Assembly: GCA_017617125.1 (NCBI GenBank)
Contig: JAFZWY010000008.1
Span: 1 to 64,000, forward strand
DNA length: 64,000 nucleotides
Direction of reading: 5' to 3'
DNA from: Bacteroidales bacterium
Lineage (GTDB): Bacteria > Bacteroidota > Bacteroidia > Bacteroidales > ML635J-15
Positions within the stretch are counted from its first letter, which is position 1. Each line of letters opens with the position of its first letter. A program made the translations under genes and the position numbers. The notes under the pieces are model-generated. The model saw only the letters and a program-made list of their open reading frames with translations. It had not been told where the DNA came from and made no database searches. Positions 8,476-18,500 of this stretch are shown here, in pieces.

Positions 8476-8877
8476 ATGAGAAAATTAGTTCTGTTATTTA
8501 TCTTATGTACCTGCCTTTTTATGTCAGCAATGGCCGATAATTTGCTGTATATGACTAAAAGTCAGGCAAAACAGGCTGTGAAATTTTTGCATAAGCAGAA
8601 ATACGTGCTATTGTATTGCTCTTGTTGTTCCGATGGCAACGATTATAAGACTTACGTGAAACTAAAATCGGTTTCATATCGTTACACCGGCCACCAGGAA
8701 TATTACGAGGTACTTGTAAAAGGTGTTGATTCCAATGGTAATAAGGTTTCAGAACATATCGATCTCGCCTATACCTATTTTCAGGCAAATGAATACGCTG
8801 ATTGTGTAGGATTGGCGCTTGAATTTTATTGCTTGCCTTGCGAGGAGCAAGTAGAATGGGAATGTCCAGAATTTTAG
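8476..8877 (+). CDS. Small secreted Cys-containing protein, tandem copy 1
   Basis: 133 residues, no recognised family. It has a signal peptide (1-20, ending SAMA). The mature protein has a KQKYVLLYC block with C48, C50 and C51, a VSYRYTG motif, a DSNGNKVSEHIDLAY motif, and further Cys at 110, 119, 122 and 130. The same blocks occur in copies 2 and 3, so these are paralogues made by tandem duplication. The conserved C48-x-x-C51 spacing could be a redox, disulfide or metal pair. Copy 1 is the most diverged in its signal peptide. Function is unknown. It begins a three-gene unit bounded by a promoter and a terminator. Confidence 0.82.
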   Translation: MRKLVLLFILCTCLFMSAMADNLLYMTKSQAKQAVKFLHKQKYVLLYCSCCSDGNDYKTYVKLKSVSYRYTGHQEYYEVLVKGVDSNGNKVSEHIDLAYTYFQANEYADCVGLALEFYCLPCEEQVEWECPEF

Positions 8878-8897
8878 TTTTATAATTACAATAAGTT

Positions 8898-9299
8898 ATG
8901 AAGAAGTTGATATTATTAATTGTTGCTTGCATATGCATGTCTTTTGCTGCTATGGCCGACCAGCTTGAGTACATGTCGGAGGAACAGGCAAAGGCTGCTG
9001 TTAAGTTGTTGCAGAAACAAAAATACGTGCTTCTGTATTGCTCCAATTGTCCAGAAGACTACAATCAAAAGGTTTATGTTAAGCTCGAATCAGTGTCGTA
9101 CCGTTACACCGACTATATGGATTTCTACGAGGTGGTTGTCGAAGGTATTGATTCCAACGGAAACAAAGTTTCTGAAACTATAGATCTTGCATATGCATAC
9201 ATCATGAAGAAGAAAAATGGTTATTGTATATGCGAAGTGCTTAAGTACGACTGTTCAGTTGTTGAACCGCAAGTGAAATGGGAATGTGCTAAATTTTAA
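8898..9299 (+). CDS. Small secreted Cys-containing protein, tandem copy 2
   Basis: 133 residues. The signal peptide (1-20) is nearly the same as in copy 3 (LLIVACxCMSFAA). The mature part keeps KQKYVLLYC with C48 and C51, VSYRYT, DSNGNKVSETIDLAYAY, and Cys 110, 112, 119 and 130. The second Cys of the C-terminal pair of copies 1 and 3 is replaced (CSVV instead of CxPC). It starts 20 bases after copy 1, preceded by an AATAAGTTATG context like that of copy 3. Function is unknown. Confidence 0.82.
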   Translation: MKKLILLIVACICMSFAAMADQLEYMSEEQAKAAVKLLQKQKYVLLYCSNCPEDYNQKVYVKLESVSYRYTDYMDFYEVVVEGIDSNGNKVSETIDLAYAYIMKKKNGYCICEVLKYDCSVVEPQVKWECAKF

Positions 9300-9320
9300 A
9301 TGATTTAAATATAGTAAGTT

Positions 9321-9719
9321 ATGAAGAAATTGATGTTGTTAATTGTGGCATGTGTATGCATGTCGTTTGCTGCTAAGGCCGACCAGTTGGCTTATATTTC
9401 GGAAGAGGATGCACGTGCTGCTGTTGAACTTTTGCAAAAACAGAAATATGTGCTATTGTATTGCGGTTGCTGCGACGACGACCAGTTGCAGTATGTAAAG
9501 ATAATTTCGGTTTCGTATCGCTATACAGGTTTCGAACAGTATTACGAAGTGTTTGTCGAAGGTGTAGATGCTAACGGTAATCCTGTGTCGGAAGCAATAG
9601 ACCTTGCATATGCTCACATACAAAAGAAAAAGATTGCTCTTTGCGTAGGAAAGGCGCTTCATCTCGAATGCGACCCATGTATTGAGGGTCAGTTGATGTG
9701 GACTGGCACAAAATTCTAG
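9321..9719 (+). CDS. Small secreted Cys-containing protein, tandem copy 3
   Basis: 132 residues, closest to copy 2 in the first 50 residues. It has a signal peptide (1-20), C48, C50 and C51 in YVLLYCGCC, VSYRYTG, DANGNPVSEAIDLAYAH, then C108 and the pair C117/C120. The last Cys (130 in copies 1 and 2) is missing because the end reads WTGTKF. It starts 21 bases after copy 2 and is followed by a terminator. Function is unknown. Confidence 0.82.
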   Translation: MKKLMLLIVACVCMSFAAKADQLAYISEEDARAAVELLQKQKYVLLYCGCCDDDQLQYVKIISVSYRYTGFEQYYEVFVEGVDANGNPVSEAIDLAYAHIQKKKIALCVGKALHLECDPCIEGQLMWTGTKF

Positions 9720-9762
9720 CCCTTTTTTATCCAACGATTAAAAGAGCAAAATTAAACACAAG

Positions 9763-9803
9763 AAGTGGGGACTCCCTAAATTAGGATGTCCTCACTTTTG
9801 TTT
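9763..9803 (+). terminator. Terminator of the small secreted triplet
   Basis: AAGTGGGGAC pairs with GTCCTCACTT (one G-U pair) across a 15-base loop, followed by TTTGTTTT on the plus strand. Confidence 0.75.
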
Positions 9804-9858
9804 TATATATTATTATGCATGTCGTCAGAAACCGTATAAATATCCCTAACATAAAAAA

Positions 9859-9893
9859 TAAAAAACCGCCCTTTCGAGCGGTTTCTTATTTTT
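9859..9893 (-). terminator. Terminator of the 805-residue adhesin gene
   Basis: On the minus strand AAACCGC pairs with GCGGTTT and is followed by a T-rich run. T runs on both sides make it possibly bidirectional. Confidence 0.75.
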
Positions 9894-9905
9894 TGATTGT
9901 ATTGA

Positions 9906-12323
9906 TTATTCAACTACAATCTGCTCAACGTAAACCTTGTCGCCGTTGATGATTCTTACGAAGTAAGCACCAGCACGGAGGTTATAGTTGAAGTTCTTGA
10001 TTTCACCGTTAGTAACGTTGATTTCACGAGTTTCAACAACTGCTCCGCGAGCATCGATGAGCTGATAGGTTGCATCACCGTCGATGTTGCTGAAGTCGAT
10101 GCTGAACATGCCGTTGTTCGGGTTCGGGTAGATTGACATAGAACCAGCTTCAATCATATCATCCGACATGATTGGCACGAATGATACACTAAGAGTGTGG
10201 TTAGCTACTACTGATTCAAATGTGTAGGTGTAAACCAATTGTACTGAAGCTTCAACAACGTCTTCACCATCAATTGAGAGAACGCCAATATGATAATTAT
10301 CAGCAGGAGTGATTACAAATGCAGGAGTTGAACCTTCTTCTACAACAACAGGAGCAGTAACTTCTTCTCCATTGTAAGTAACTGTTCCGTTTTCACCTGC
10401 GTTAACTGTGATTGTGTAGGTTGTTACAGGAATTGCCTCGAATGTTGCGTGGATTGTGTGGTTTGCATTTACATTCGTGAATGTGTAGAAGAATACGCCA
10501 TCGCCCACAACAACATTTTCTGTAACATCATTTGTTGCATCAACTATTACGCTTGCAATTCTGTAGCCTTCATTAGCAGTAATTGTAAATTCTGCATTTT
10601 CTCCCTCTACAACAGTTAGCTCGCTAGGGTTAATTGTGCCGTTTTCGCCAGCGGTTGCATTGATTGTGTAAGTATTCTGGTCTGTTGTGAATGTACTTGT
10701 AGTCCAGGTATTATTATGATCTCTATTGCAAATACTATTCAACTGATACAAGTAAGTGGTATTGGCATTCAAACCTGTCAATTCAATTGATGTTTCGGTT
10801 GTATTTACTACTGTCCAATCCTCAGGCATTGCTGCATATATAGCGAATTCATCAACATTTAGATAGAACTGATCGGAAGTATTGAAGTGACGCAATGCAA
10901 TATAAACAGTCTGTCCAGCGTATGCGGTAAGATCGGTATTTTTCTCGCCCCATGTTCCTACATATCTATGAGTTCCACCATTAGAATCCATAGTTTCTTC
11001 CCACAACAATGTGAAAGCAGAAAGTTCTGTTGTAGTTGTTGAAACATATACACCATAATGTTCTGCTGGAAACGCCATATCTTGTGCCGAAGCGTAGAAC
11101 TGAAGGTCAATCATATTAGCATTAGAAGGCAACTCAATAGCCGAAGTAATCAACCAATTGTTAGGATACAATGCGCCATCATTGTAATCGAATGACTGTG
11201 ATGTAATCGCATTTCCTGTGCCGTCGTGTCCATATACACTTGCGGAACCATTAGTTAAATCGCTAGAAATAATCCAGTTATGACCGTCGCCATCTGCATC
11301 AACTGTTGTCCAGCCTATAGGCATTCCGTTTTCAAAGTCCTCGTACAACACTATATTCGCAGGTGCATAGCGAACTGCATAGCTGTTGGCTGTACCATCC
11401 CAACTTATGGTTACTGAAGCGTTGGTTGTTTCTTCAATTTCATAATTTTCAGGATCTGGGCATGATGAAGGAGTAGTGAATGACACTTCTCCCCAACTGC
11501 TCTGTTCTTCTCCGCAATTTGCACGAACCTTTATTGTATAATCGGTTTCATCGTCAAGATTAGTCATTAGATATGTGGTTTCTGTAACGTTGATAATGTT
11601 TGCTTCGTCACCATTTACGCAAATCTGCCAAGATGTTTCTGATCCTCTCGGTGTCCATGAAATAGATGCAGAAGTAGCTTCTACATTACTAACCATCACA
11701 TTTATAGGTCTTGGACATGACGGAGCAACGCCAGGAATATAAGTAAAGGTGGTCTTTGGTAAAAAATCTTGAGGCTCTGCCTCGACATTGTCTATATAAT
11801 CGTAATCAAATCCCTGAACACAAGCATTTTCGGCTTCTACACCATAGAAATATGCCTCGCTGTAATTGCCAATACTTGTATTATAAATACCTATCAGCAG
11901 ATTGCCACCCTCATATACGAAATCATTGGTAAAGGCAATCTCCATTTCGGACTGAGTTCCGTCCAACATGCCTTCGTAAACTACTGTCGCCCCATCAGTT
12001 CCATAAAACGAACTGAGAGTAGCCGATGGCACTTCTTTCAGGAATACAAGGAAATTGGCTTGATCGGTATCATCTTCCCATGGATCCTCAGCAGGGGTCT
12101 CTAAATAAAATTTCATTGATGTAATCGTACCGTTTGCCATCGTGGCAAGGTCTGTGGAAGGAATCACAAACTCACATTTCAGATACGCATCTGTATAATA
12201 GCCATATACAGGAACATATTCGTTTATCTCATCCCCATCATTTACCGTCAGCGTTTCAGTCTGAGCGAAAGTTCCGAATGCCATAGCTAGCAGTAGGAAC
12301 AAATTTAATAATATTTTTTTCAT
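9906..12323 (-). CDS. T9SS-exported cleaved-adhesin/fibronectin III protein
   Basis: 805-residue surface or secreted protein. Order: signal peptide (1-20), an N-terminal beta-rich region shared with the protein at 27235-30411 (21-200), a fibronectin III domain (about 203-285), a second Fn3-like strand set (290-320), a cleaved-adhesin (gingipain haemagglutinin-like) domain (about 325-497, beginning YEDFENGMPIGWT), two bacterial repeat domains (551-629 and 635-717), and a T9SS type A sorting domain (728-805, with SIYPNPNNGMF). The ATG at 12323 is preceded 10 bases upstream by a strong AGGAG. An in-frame ATG at 12350 (MAYN) is an alternative start. The role is probably adhesion or binding of extracellular ligand. 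The neighbouring genes do not help. Confidence 0.9.
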   Translation of the reverse strand: MKKILLNLFLLLAMAFGTFAQTETLTVNDGDEINEYVPVYGYYTDAYLKCEFVIPSTDLATMANGTITSMKFYLETPAEDPWEDDTDQANFLVFLKEVPSATLSSFYGTDGATVVYEGMLDGTQSEMEIAFTNDFVYEGGNLLIGIYNTSIGNYSEAYFYGVEAENACVQGFDYDYIDNVEAEPQDFLPKTTFTYIPGVAPSCPRPINVMVSNVEATSASISWTPRGSETSWQICVNGDEANIINVTETTYLMTNLDDETDYTIKVRANCGEEQSSWGEVSFTTPSSCPDPENYEIEETTNASVTISWDGTANSYAVRYAPANIVLYEDFENGMPIGWTTVDADGDGHNWIISSDLTNGSASVYGHDGTGNAITSQSFDYNDGALYPNNWLITSAIELPSNANMIDLQFYASAQDMAFPAEHYGVYVSTTTTELSAFTLLWEETMDSNGGTHRYVGTWGEKNTDLTAYAGQTVYIALRHFNTSDQFYLNVDEFAIYAAMPEDWTVVNTTETSIELTGLNANTTYLYQLNSICNRDHNNTWTTSTFTTDQNTYTINATAGENGTINPSELTVVEGENAEFTITANEGYRIASVIVDATNDVTENVVVGDGVFFYTFTNVNANHTIHATFEAIPVTTYTITVNAGENGTVTYNGEEVTAPVVVEEGSTPAFVITPADNYHIGVLSIDGEDVVEASVQLVYTYTFESVVANHTLSVSFVPIMSDDMIEAGSMSIYPNPNNGMFSIDFSNIDGDATYQLIDARGAVVETREINVTNGEIKNFNYNLRAGAYFVRIINGDKVYVEQIVVE

Positions 12324-12333
12324 TGTTACATAT

Positions 12334-12366
12334 CTCCTGTTATATGCCATTGGAGCCTTCGGTTTT
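12334..12366 (-). promoter_or_regulatory. Conserved leader element with possible SD-blocking hairpin, copy 1
   Basis: This block is nearly the same as that at 30422-30455 in front of the paralogous gene. On the minus strand it reads CCGAAGGCTCC, then AATGGCATATAACA, then GGAG. The CTCC can pair with the downstream GGAG, which is the Shine-Dalgarno sequence of the MKK start. Confidence 0.5.
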
Positions 12367-12406
12367 ATAAGGTTAATAACTTGCGTAAGTAATATTTGTT
12401 TGTGGA

Positions 12407-12414
12407 CAAAAATA
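12407..12414 (-). promoter_or_regulatory. -7 promoter box for the 805-residue adhesin gene
   Basis: TATTTTTG on the minus strand matches TAnnTTTG and would give a leader of roughly 75-80 bases containing the conserved element. Confidence 0.55.
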
Positions 12415-12483
12415 AGAATTATTTTTGAGAATGAAAAATTATTTAAGGCACTTGTCATTATCGAATTATCCATTGCAAATTAA

Positions 12484-12517
12484 GAAATCATCAATCGTAC
12501 TTCTTAAATCGTAAATA
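12484..12517. repeat. Dispersed AATCGTA-type repeat
   Basis: The words CAATCGTAC and AAATCGTAAATA are related to the elements at 8398-8430 and 43254-43290. It lies just upstream of the valS promoter. Confidence 0.4.
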
Positions 12518-12523
12518 ATATTG

Positions 12524-12531
12524 TAACTTTG
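12524..12531 (+). promoter_or_regulatory. -7 promoter box for valS
   Basis: TAACTTTG, a perfect match to TAnnTTTG, 34 bases before the valS ATG. Confidence 0.6.
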
Positions 12532-12565
12532 CGAACTTTTTAAAAACGTAATAAAAACATTCAAT

Positions 12566-15187
12566 ATGGAATTATCTGCCAAATACGAACCGCAGGAGAT
12601 AGAAAAGAAATGGTACGACTATTGGACTGAACATAAGTTTTTCCACTCGGAACCAGATAACCGCGAACCTTACGTTGTTGTGATTCCACCGCCAAATGTT
12701 ACCGGAATTTTGCACATGGGTCACATGCTCAACAATACAATTCAGGATATTCTTGTTCGTCGCGCCAGAATGACTGGCAAAAATGCAATATGGGTGCCTG
12801 GTACCGACCACGCTTCCATAGCAACTGAGGCAAAAGTTGTCAACAAACTTGCTCAGCAGGGCATCAAGAAAACCGACCTTAGCCGCGAGGAATTCCTAAA
12901 GCACGCATGGGACTGGACTCACGAACATGGTGGCATTATCCTCCAGCAATTGCGCAAGCTCGGCGCTTCGTGCGATTGGGAGCGTACCGCTTTCACAATG
13001 GACGAAAAGCGTTCGCAAAGCGTTATTAAGGTATTCTGCGATTTGTACGAAAAAGGCTTGATTTACCGTGGCGTACGTATGGTAAACTGGGATCCGCAGG
13101 CAAAGACGGCTTTGTCGGATGAGGAAGTTGTTTACAAGGAACAGAACGGAAAACTTTATTACTTGAGATACAAGATTGAAGGCGAAGACGGCTACGCAAT
13201 CGTTGCAACCACTCGTCCCGAAACTATCATGGGTGATACCGCAATGTGTATCAATCCAAACGACCCGAAGAACACCCACCTGAAAGGCAAAAAGGTGATA
13301 GTTCCGCTTGTAAACCGCGTAATTCCTGTTATCGAGGACGAATATGTTGACATTGAGTTCGGTACTGGCTGTTTGAAGGTTACGCCTGCTCACGATGTCA
13401 ACGACTATATGCTTGGCGAAAAGTACAATCTCGAAAGCATCGACATCTTCAACGATGACGGAACTTTGAGCGAGGCTGCAGGTTTGTACGTAGGTATGGA
13501 TCGTTTTGCTGTGCGCAAGCAGATTGAAATTGACTTGCAGAATGCCGGTTTGCTCGAAAAGGTTGAGAACTATACCAACAAGGTCGGTTATTCGGAACGT
13601 ACAAATGTTGCCATCGAGCCAAAGCTTTCTATGCAGTGGTTCCTCAAGATGCAAGACCTTGCAAAGCCAGCACTCGATGCCGTTATGAACGACGATATAA
13701 AGTTCTATCCTGCAAAGTACAAAAATACATACCGTCACTGGATGGAAAACCTGAAGGACTGGTGTATCAGCCGTCAGTTGTGGTGGGGACATCAGATTCC
13801 TGCATACTTCTTGCCTAAGGGCGGATACGTTGTCGCTGAAACTCCAGAGCAGGCACTCGAAAAGGCAAAAGCAAAGACTGGTGACAACAATCTTACAATG
13901 AATGACTTGCGTCAGGATTCCGATTGTTTGGACACTTGGTTCTCATCGTGGTTATGGCCTATTTCGCTTTTCGACGGCATCAACAATCCCGACAACGAGG
14001 AGATAAAATACTACTACCCGACATCGGACCTTGTAACTGCTCCCGACATCATTTTCTTCTGGGTAGCTAGAATGATAATGGCTGGTTACGAATACAAGGG
14101 ACAGATGCCGTTCAAGAATGTATATTTCACAGGTATTGTCCGCGACAAGATCGGTCGTAAGATGTCGAAGTCGCTCGGTAATTCGCCAGATCCTATCGAG
14201 TTGATGGACAAGTACGGCACCGACGGTGTTCGTATGGGTATGATGCTTTCGGCTCCTGCTGGAAACGACATTCTTTTCGATGAGGCTTTGTGCGAACAAG
14301 GACGTAACTTCAACAATAAGATTTGGAATGCATTGCGTCTTGTAAAGGGTTGGAATGTTGCTGACATTGAACAACCTACCGAAGCAAAGGTTGCTGTTGA
14401 CTGGTTCAACTCGAAGCTGAGCGAAACTATTAACGAACTCAACGAGGATTTCTCAAAATACCGTATTTCTGAGGCCTTGATGAGAGTTTACAAGTTGTTC
14501 TGGGACGAATTCTCGGCATGGTATCTCGAACTTATCAAACCTGCTTATGGACAGCCGATTGATCGTGCAACATACGATGCAACTCTCGGTTTCTTTGAGA
14601 AACTTGTTCTCTTATTGCACCCGTTCATGCCTTTCATTACCGAAGAAATCTGGCAGTCGTTACAGGAACGCAAAGAAGGCGAGAGCATAGTTGTTGCTGC
14701 TATGCCAAAGGCTATGCCTGTCGATTCCGATTTGCTTGCTGGTATTGAAAAGACCAAGGAAGTTGTTGCAAATATCCGTACGGTAAGAAAGGAAAAGAAC
14801 ATTCCTCAGAAGGAAAAACTTTCGATGTCGGTTATCAAGCACGAAAAGTACTACGACAACCTCGACTGCGTTATCATGAAACTCTGCAACATGGAAAAAA
14901 TCGACACCGTAGCTGAAAAACTTCCGATGGCAGCAGGTTTTATCGTCAACAAGAACGAATATTTCATTCCTGTAGGCAATCTTATCAACAAGGACGAGGA
15001 ACTGAAGAAGTTGCGCGAAGAACTCGAATACACCGAAAGTTTCCTTGCTTCGGTAATGAAGAAGTTGTCAAACGAGAACTTTGTAAGCCATGCACCTGCA
15101 GCTGTAATTGATAAGGAACGCAAGAAACAAAGCGATGCCGAAACCAAAATCAAGATTTTGAAGGAACAGATTGCTGGTTTGGAATAA
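12566..15187 (+). CDS. valS: Valine--tRNA ligase
   Basis: 873-residue class I aminoacyl-tRNA synthetase that charges tRNA-Val in the cytoplasm. The HIGH-type motif HMGH is at 50-53 in [13 protein letters not shown], and KMSKS at 532-536. The editing (CP1) domain with [13 protein letters not shown] lies between. The C-terminal anticodon-binding region and a final coiled-coil arm (about 805-873, rich in Lys/Glu) are complete. The length is normal. It has its own promoter and terminator and no visible regulatory leader. Confidence 0.98.
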   Translation: MELSAKYEPQEIEKKWYDYWTEHKFFHSEPDNREPYVVVIPPPNVTGILHMGHMLNNTIQDILVRRARMTGKNAIWVPGTDHASIATEAKVVNKLAQQGIKKTDLSREEFLKHAWDWTHEHGGIILQQLRKLGASCDWERTAFTMDEKRSQSVIKVFCDLYEKGLIYRGVRMVNWDPQAKTALSDEEVVYKEQNGKLYYLRYKIEGEDGYAIVATTRPETIMGDTAMCINPNDPKNTHLKGKKVIVPLVNRVIPVIEDEYVDIEFGTGCLKVTPAHDVNDYMLGEKYNLESIDIFNDDGTLSEAAGLYVGMDRFAVRKQIEIDLQNAGLLEKVENYTNKVGYSERTNVAIEPKLSMQWFLKMQDLAKPALDAVMNDDIKFYPAKYKNTYRHWMENLKDWCISRQLWWGHQIPAYFLPKGGYVVAETPEQALEKAKAKTGDNNLTMNDLRQDSDCLDTWFSSWLWPISLFDGINNPDNEEIKYYYPTSDLVTAPDIIFFWVARMIMAGYEYKGQMPFKNVYFTGIVRDKIGRKMSKSLGNSPDPIELMDKYGTDGVRMGMMLSAPAGNDILFDEALCEQGRNFNNKIWNALRLVKGWNVADIEQPTEAKVAVDWFNSKLSETINELNEDFSKYRISEALMRVYKLFWDEFSAWYLELIKPAYGQPIDRATYDATLGFFEKLVLLLHPFMPFITEEIWQSLQERKEGESIVVAAMPKAMPVDSDLLAGIEKTKEVVANIRTVRKEKNIPQKEKLSMSVIKHEKYYDNLDCVIMKLCNMEKIDTVAEKLPMAAGFIVNKNEYFIPVGNLINKDEELKKLREELEYTESFLASVMKKLSNENFVSHAPAAVIDKERKKQSDAETKIKILKEQIAGLE

Positions 15188-15207
15188 GAATTATTTATGC
15201 ATAAATA

Positions 15208-15238
15208 GAAAAAAGCGGAGAATTTTCTCCGCTTTTTT
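15208..15238 (+). terminator. Terminator of valS
   Basis: AAAAGCGGAGAA pairs with TTCTCCGCTTTT and is followed by T residues. The flanking A run would also let it act for the minus strand. Confidence 0.85.
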
Positions 15239-15262
15239 CATTATGAATCTGTTTTCCTTTGC

Positions 15263-15556
15263 CTAGATCATCTTTTCAATGTTCCACACAAAAGCCTTTA
15301 CACCGACTTCACGATTTCTGTTGTCGAGTTTCTTGACTGTTTCGAGAAGTTCGGGAACTTTCTCGTCGGGGACAACGGTCATAATGGCTGAATTCATTTC
15401 CGGCCAGGTGTGAGTGCCACGGCGGGGCTCGCCTATCTTTGTGCCTCGTCCCTGCACATTCTCCCAATATGTGAAACCTCTGATGTTCAGCGCATCAAGA
15501 ATATATTCAACACGCTCGGTGTTTGCTTGGTTATATACTATGAATACTGATTTCAT
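15263..15556 (-). CDS. PII-like small protein, last gene of an RND efflux operon
   Basis: 97 residues with the size and likely beta-alpha-beta ferredoxin-like fold of PII/CutA-like proteins: MKSVFIVYNQANTERVEYIL (strand-helix), a T-loop-like Gly/Arg-rich stretch (RGTKIGEPRRGTHTWPE), then IMTVVPDEKVPELLETVKKL. It is probably a cytoplasmic trimeric sensor or regulator of the pump, since it starts 2 bases after the RND permease stop. The canonical uridylylated Tyr of GlnB is not seen. The ligand is unknown. The assignment rests on pattern and context. Confidence 0.7.
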   Translation of the reverse strand: MKSVFIVYNQANTERVEYILDALNIRGFTYWENVQGRGTKIGEPRRGTHTWPEMNSAIMTVVPDEKVPELLETVKKLDNRNREVGVKAFVWNIEKMI

Positions 15557-15558
15557 TG

Positions 15559-18500
15559 CTAATCGTTTTTAGGTTCTTCATTCTGATTAATTACAACCTC
15601 CATGTTTTCTTCTTCCTTGTCAAGGTATTCGTAGTCGGCATTGTTGATGTCCATGAATACGAATGTCTTGCGGAGCTTAGCCTGGTCGTCGCGTTCGCCC
15701 TTACGTGAGAATATTGCGTACAATACTGGTACTACAATCAAGGTTACGAATGTTGAAATTGTAAGACCGCCGATTACGACGATACCCATGCCGTGCCACA
15801 ATTCGGAGCCTTCGCTGGCACTCATTGCCATAGGCACCATACCGAGGATGGTGGTGAATGCGGTCATAAGCACAGGACGCAGACGCGATTGTCCCGAAAG
15901 AGCAATTGCTTCCTTAAGTTCGTAACCTCTATCGCGCATAAGGTTGATGTAGTCGACAAGCACGATACCGTTCTTTACAACAATACCGATAAGAAGTATC
16001 AAACCTAATGCACCCATCATGTCGAGGGTTGCGCCAGTGACGAGCAATGCGAGGATAGTACCCGTAATTGCGAATGGGATAGACATCATTATGATGAACG
16101 GCTTGGAGAACGATTCGAACTGCGATGCCATTACGATGTAAACAAGCATCATGATAAGCAATGCCAAGGTAATCATGTCCTTGAATGTATCCTGCTGGGT
16201 TTCGTACGAACCACCAAGACGGGTTGAGATACCAAGCGGAATATTTGTCTGGTCGATAACTCCCTGAATATCCTTTGCAAGGTCGCCCAACGAAGCATTG
16301 TAAGGTGTTACGCTTACTGTTAGATAACGCTGGCGGTTCTTACGTTCAATGTTAGGAGGACACCAGTACTCGTTTATTTCTGCAAGTTCGCTCAATTTTA
16401 TCTTTTCACCTCTAGGACTCATTATTGTAAGTTCTTCGATGTCGGTAAGACTGTTGCGGAATTCCTCTTTCAGGCGTACTACGATGTCGTATTCCTTACC
16501 GTCTTCCTTTAAGAAGCCGGCAGTCATTCCGTTTACGCGATACCTTACATACATTGCTGCTGCCGAGGTGCTAAGTCCGTGACGAGCGAGTTTTTCCTTG
16601 TCGAAGTTTATCTGAAGTTCGGCGCGGTCTTCCTCACGGCTTATGGTGACGTCACGAGCCGACGACAGTTCTTTGAACTTGTGCTTCAGTTCGGTTGCAA
16701 GGATGTTTGTTTCATCGAAGTCGTAACCGTAGATTTCAACCGAAACATTGTTGTTACCCATTCCGCCGCCACCTTGGCTGCTGGTAGAAACCGAGTAGTT
16801 GATGATTTCGGGGTAGGTCTTCAATTCTTCACGGATAATTTCGGCCATTTCGAAGATTGTGCGCTTACGTTCGTATTTCTTCGAGGTACGAACAGTCATG
16901 TTGATCTTATTGTTGGTTGTTCCCGAGAACAATGCCGAAATACTCGATTCATCGTTCGAACCTGCCGAAGTTGAAATAACCTTTGTTTCGGGGATAAGTT
17001 CGTGAATTCTGCATTCGATCCTACGTGCGGTTTTCAAAGTTTCTTCGATTCTCGTACCACGCTGGAGTTCAATCTTAATCGACATGCTACCATTATCCTG
17101 CTGCTGCATGAAGTCGGTACCGATTGTGCCGTTGGTAAACGGAATCAGAGAAACAACGAATATTGCAAGAGCAGCGAGCATTGTTATAAGTTTGTGGTTG
17201 AGGCATACGCGGAGTAACTTCGCATACAAAAGGTCAATTTTGTCGAATACTTTGCCAAGGGTGTTCTTGTGTGAGAAAATTCTCTTCTTCTGCTTTGCAA
17301 GATATTCCTTTTCTTCTTCCTTGTTGACGAAGAACTTGTTGGCCTTAAGCATCTTGGAGCAAAGCATTGGGATAAGAGTGATTGCTGTTGCCGTTGATGT
17401 ACAAACCACTATGGTAACAATCCAACCTAATTCCTTGAACATGATACCAGCCATACCCGACAACATTGTCAGTGGTACGAATACGGCGACAATTACGAGG
17501 GTGGTTGCAATAACCGAAACCCAAACCTCGTTGGTTGCATAAATTGCCGCTTCGCGTGGGCTTGATCCTCGTTCGATGTGCTTGGTGATGTTTTCGAGAA
17601 CAACGATAGCATCATCCACAACCATACCTATTGCAATGGTAAGCGACGCAAGCGAAACGATGTTGAGCGAGCTGTCGGCCATAAACAGGTACATGAACGA
17701 AACGATAAGTGAAATAGGAATTGTCAAACTGATAATCAATGTAGAACGCCAGCTGCCGAGGAATACAAGCACTACAAGTACTACGAACAGCAAAGCGTAG
17801 AATATAGATTCGGCAAGACCGAAGATTGCGTTCTTGATTTCGATTGAACCATCGCGGATTACAGTACATTTGATGTCGGGAGGAAGGATTTTCATGATTT
17901 TTTCCATTTCCTCGTTCACCTTTTTACAAATTTCCACGGTGTTTGCACCTGTCTGCTTGCTTATCTGCAAACGAACGCCTTCTTTTCCGAGAATGTCCTG
18001 ACCATTTTCGAGAATGCTGATACGCTCATCCAATGACAAGTCCTTGATGGTGTCGCGAACCGTTGCTAAGTCGCGGACAAACACCTGTTTGCCGTCGGCA
18101 GTGGTGGTTACAACTATGTCGTTGATTTCGGAACTTTCAATGTATTCGCTTTCGACGCGGAGCTGGTACTGTTCCTTACCCATCTTCACGGTTCCAGATG
18201 CAAGGTTGAGGTTGTTGCCTGAAATTGCATTTCCTACCGATTCTACCGATAGGTTGTAGGCATCGAGTTGGTTGGGGTCGAGGTCAACGTAGATGTAGCG
18301 GTCGGGGGCACCCGAAAGTGAAATGTTACCGATTCCGTCGATACGGTTCAATGTATTTACAACGTTGTCCTCCAATATCTTGTCCAAACCGGCATAACTT
18401 TCTTCGGCTGTGAAACCGAGCTGCATGATAGGCATTGAACTTGAGTTCAGTTTAAGAATCATTGGTCGGCTTACGCCGTCGGGCAGGTTGTCGTAAACCA

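Noticed and set aside
12532..12565. T-box or other tRNA-sensing leader before valS (and before cysS)
   Set aside because: The leaders are about 30 bases or less after the -7 box, too short for any T-box, and no T-box sequence is seen.
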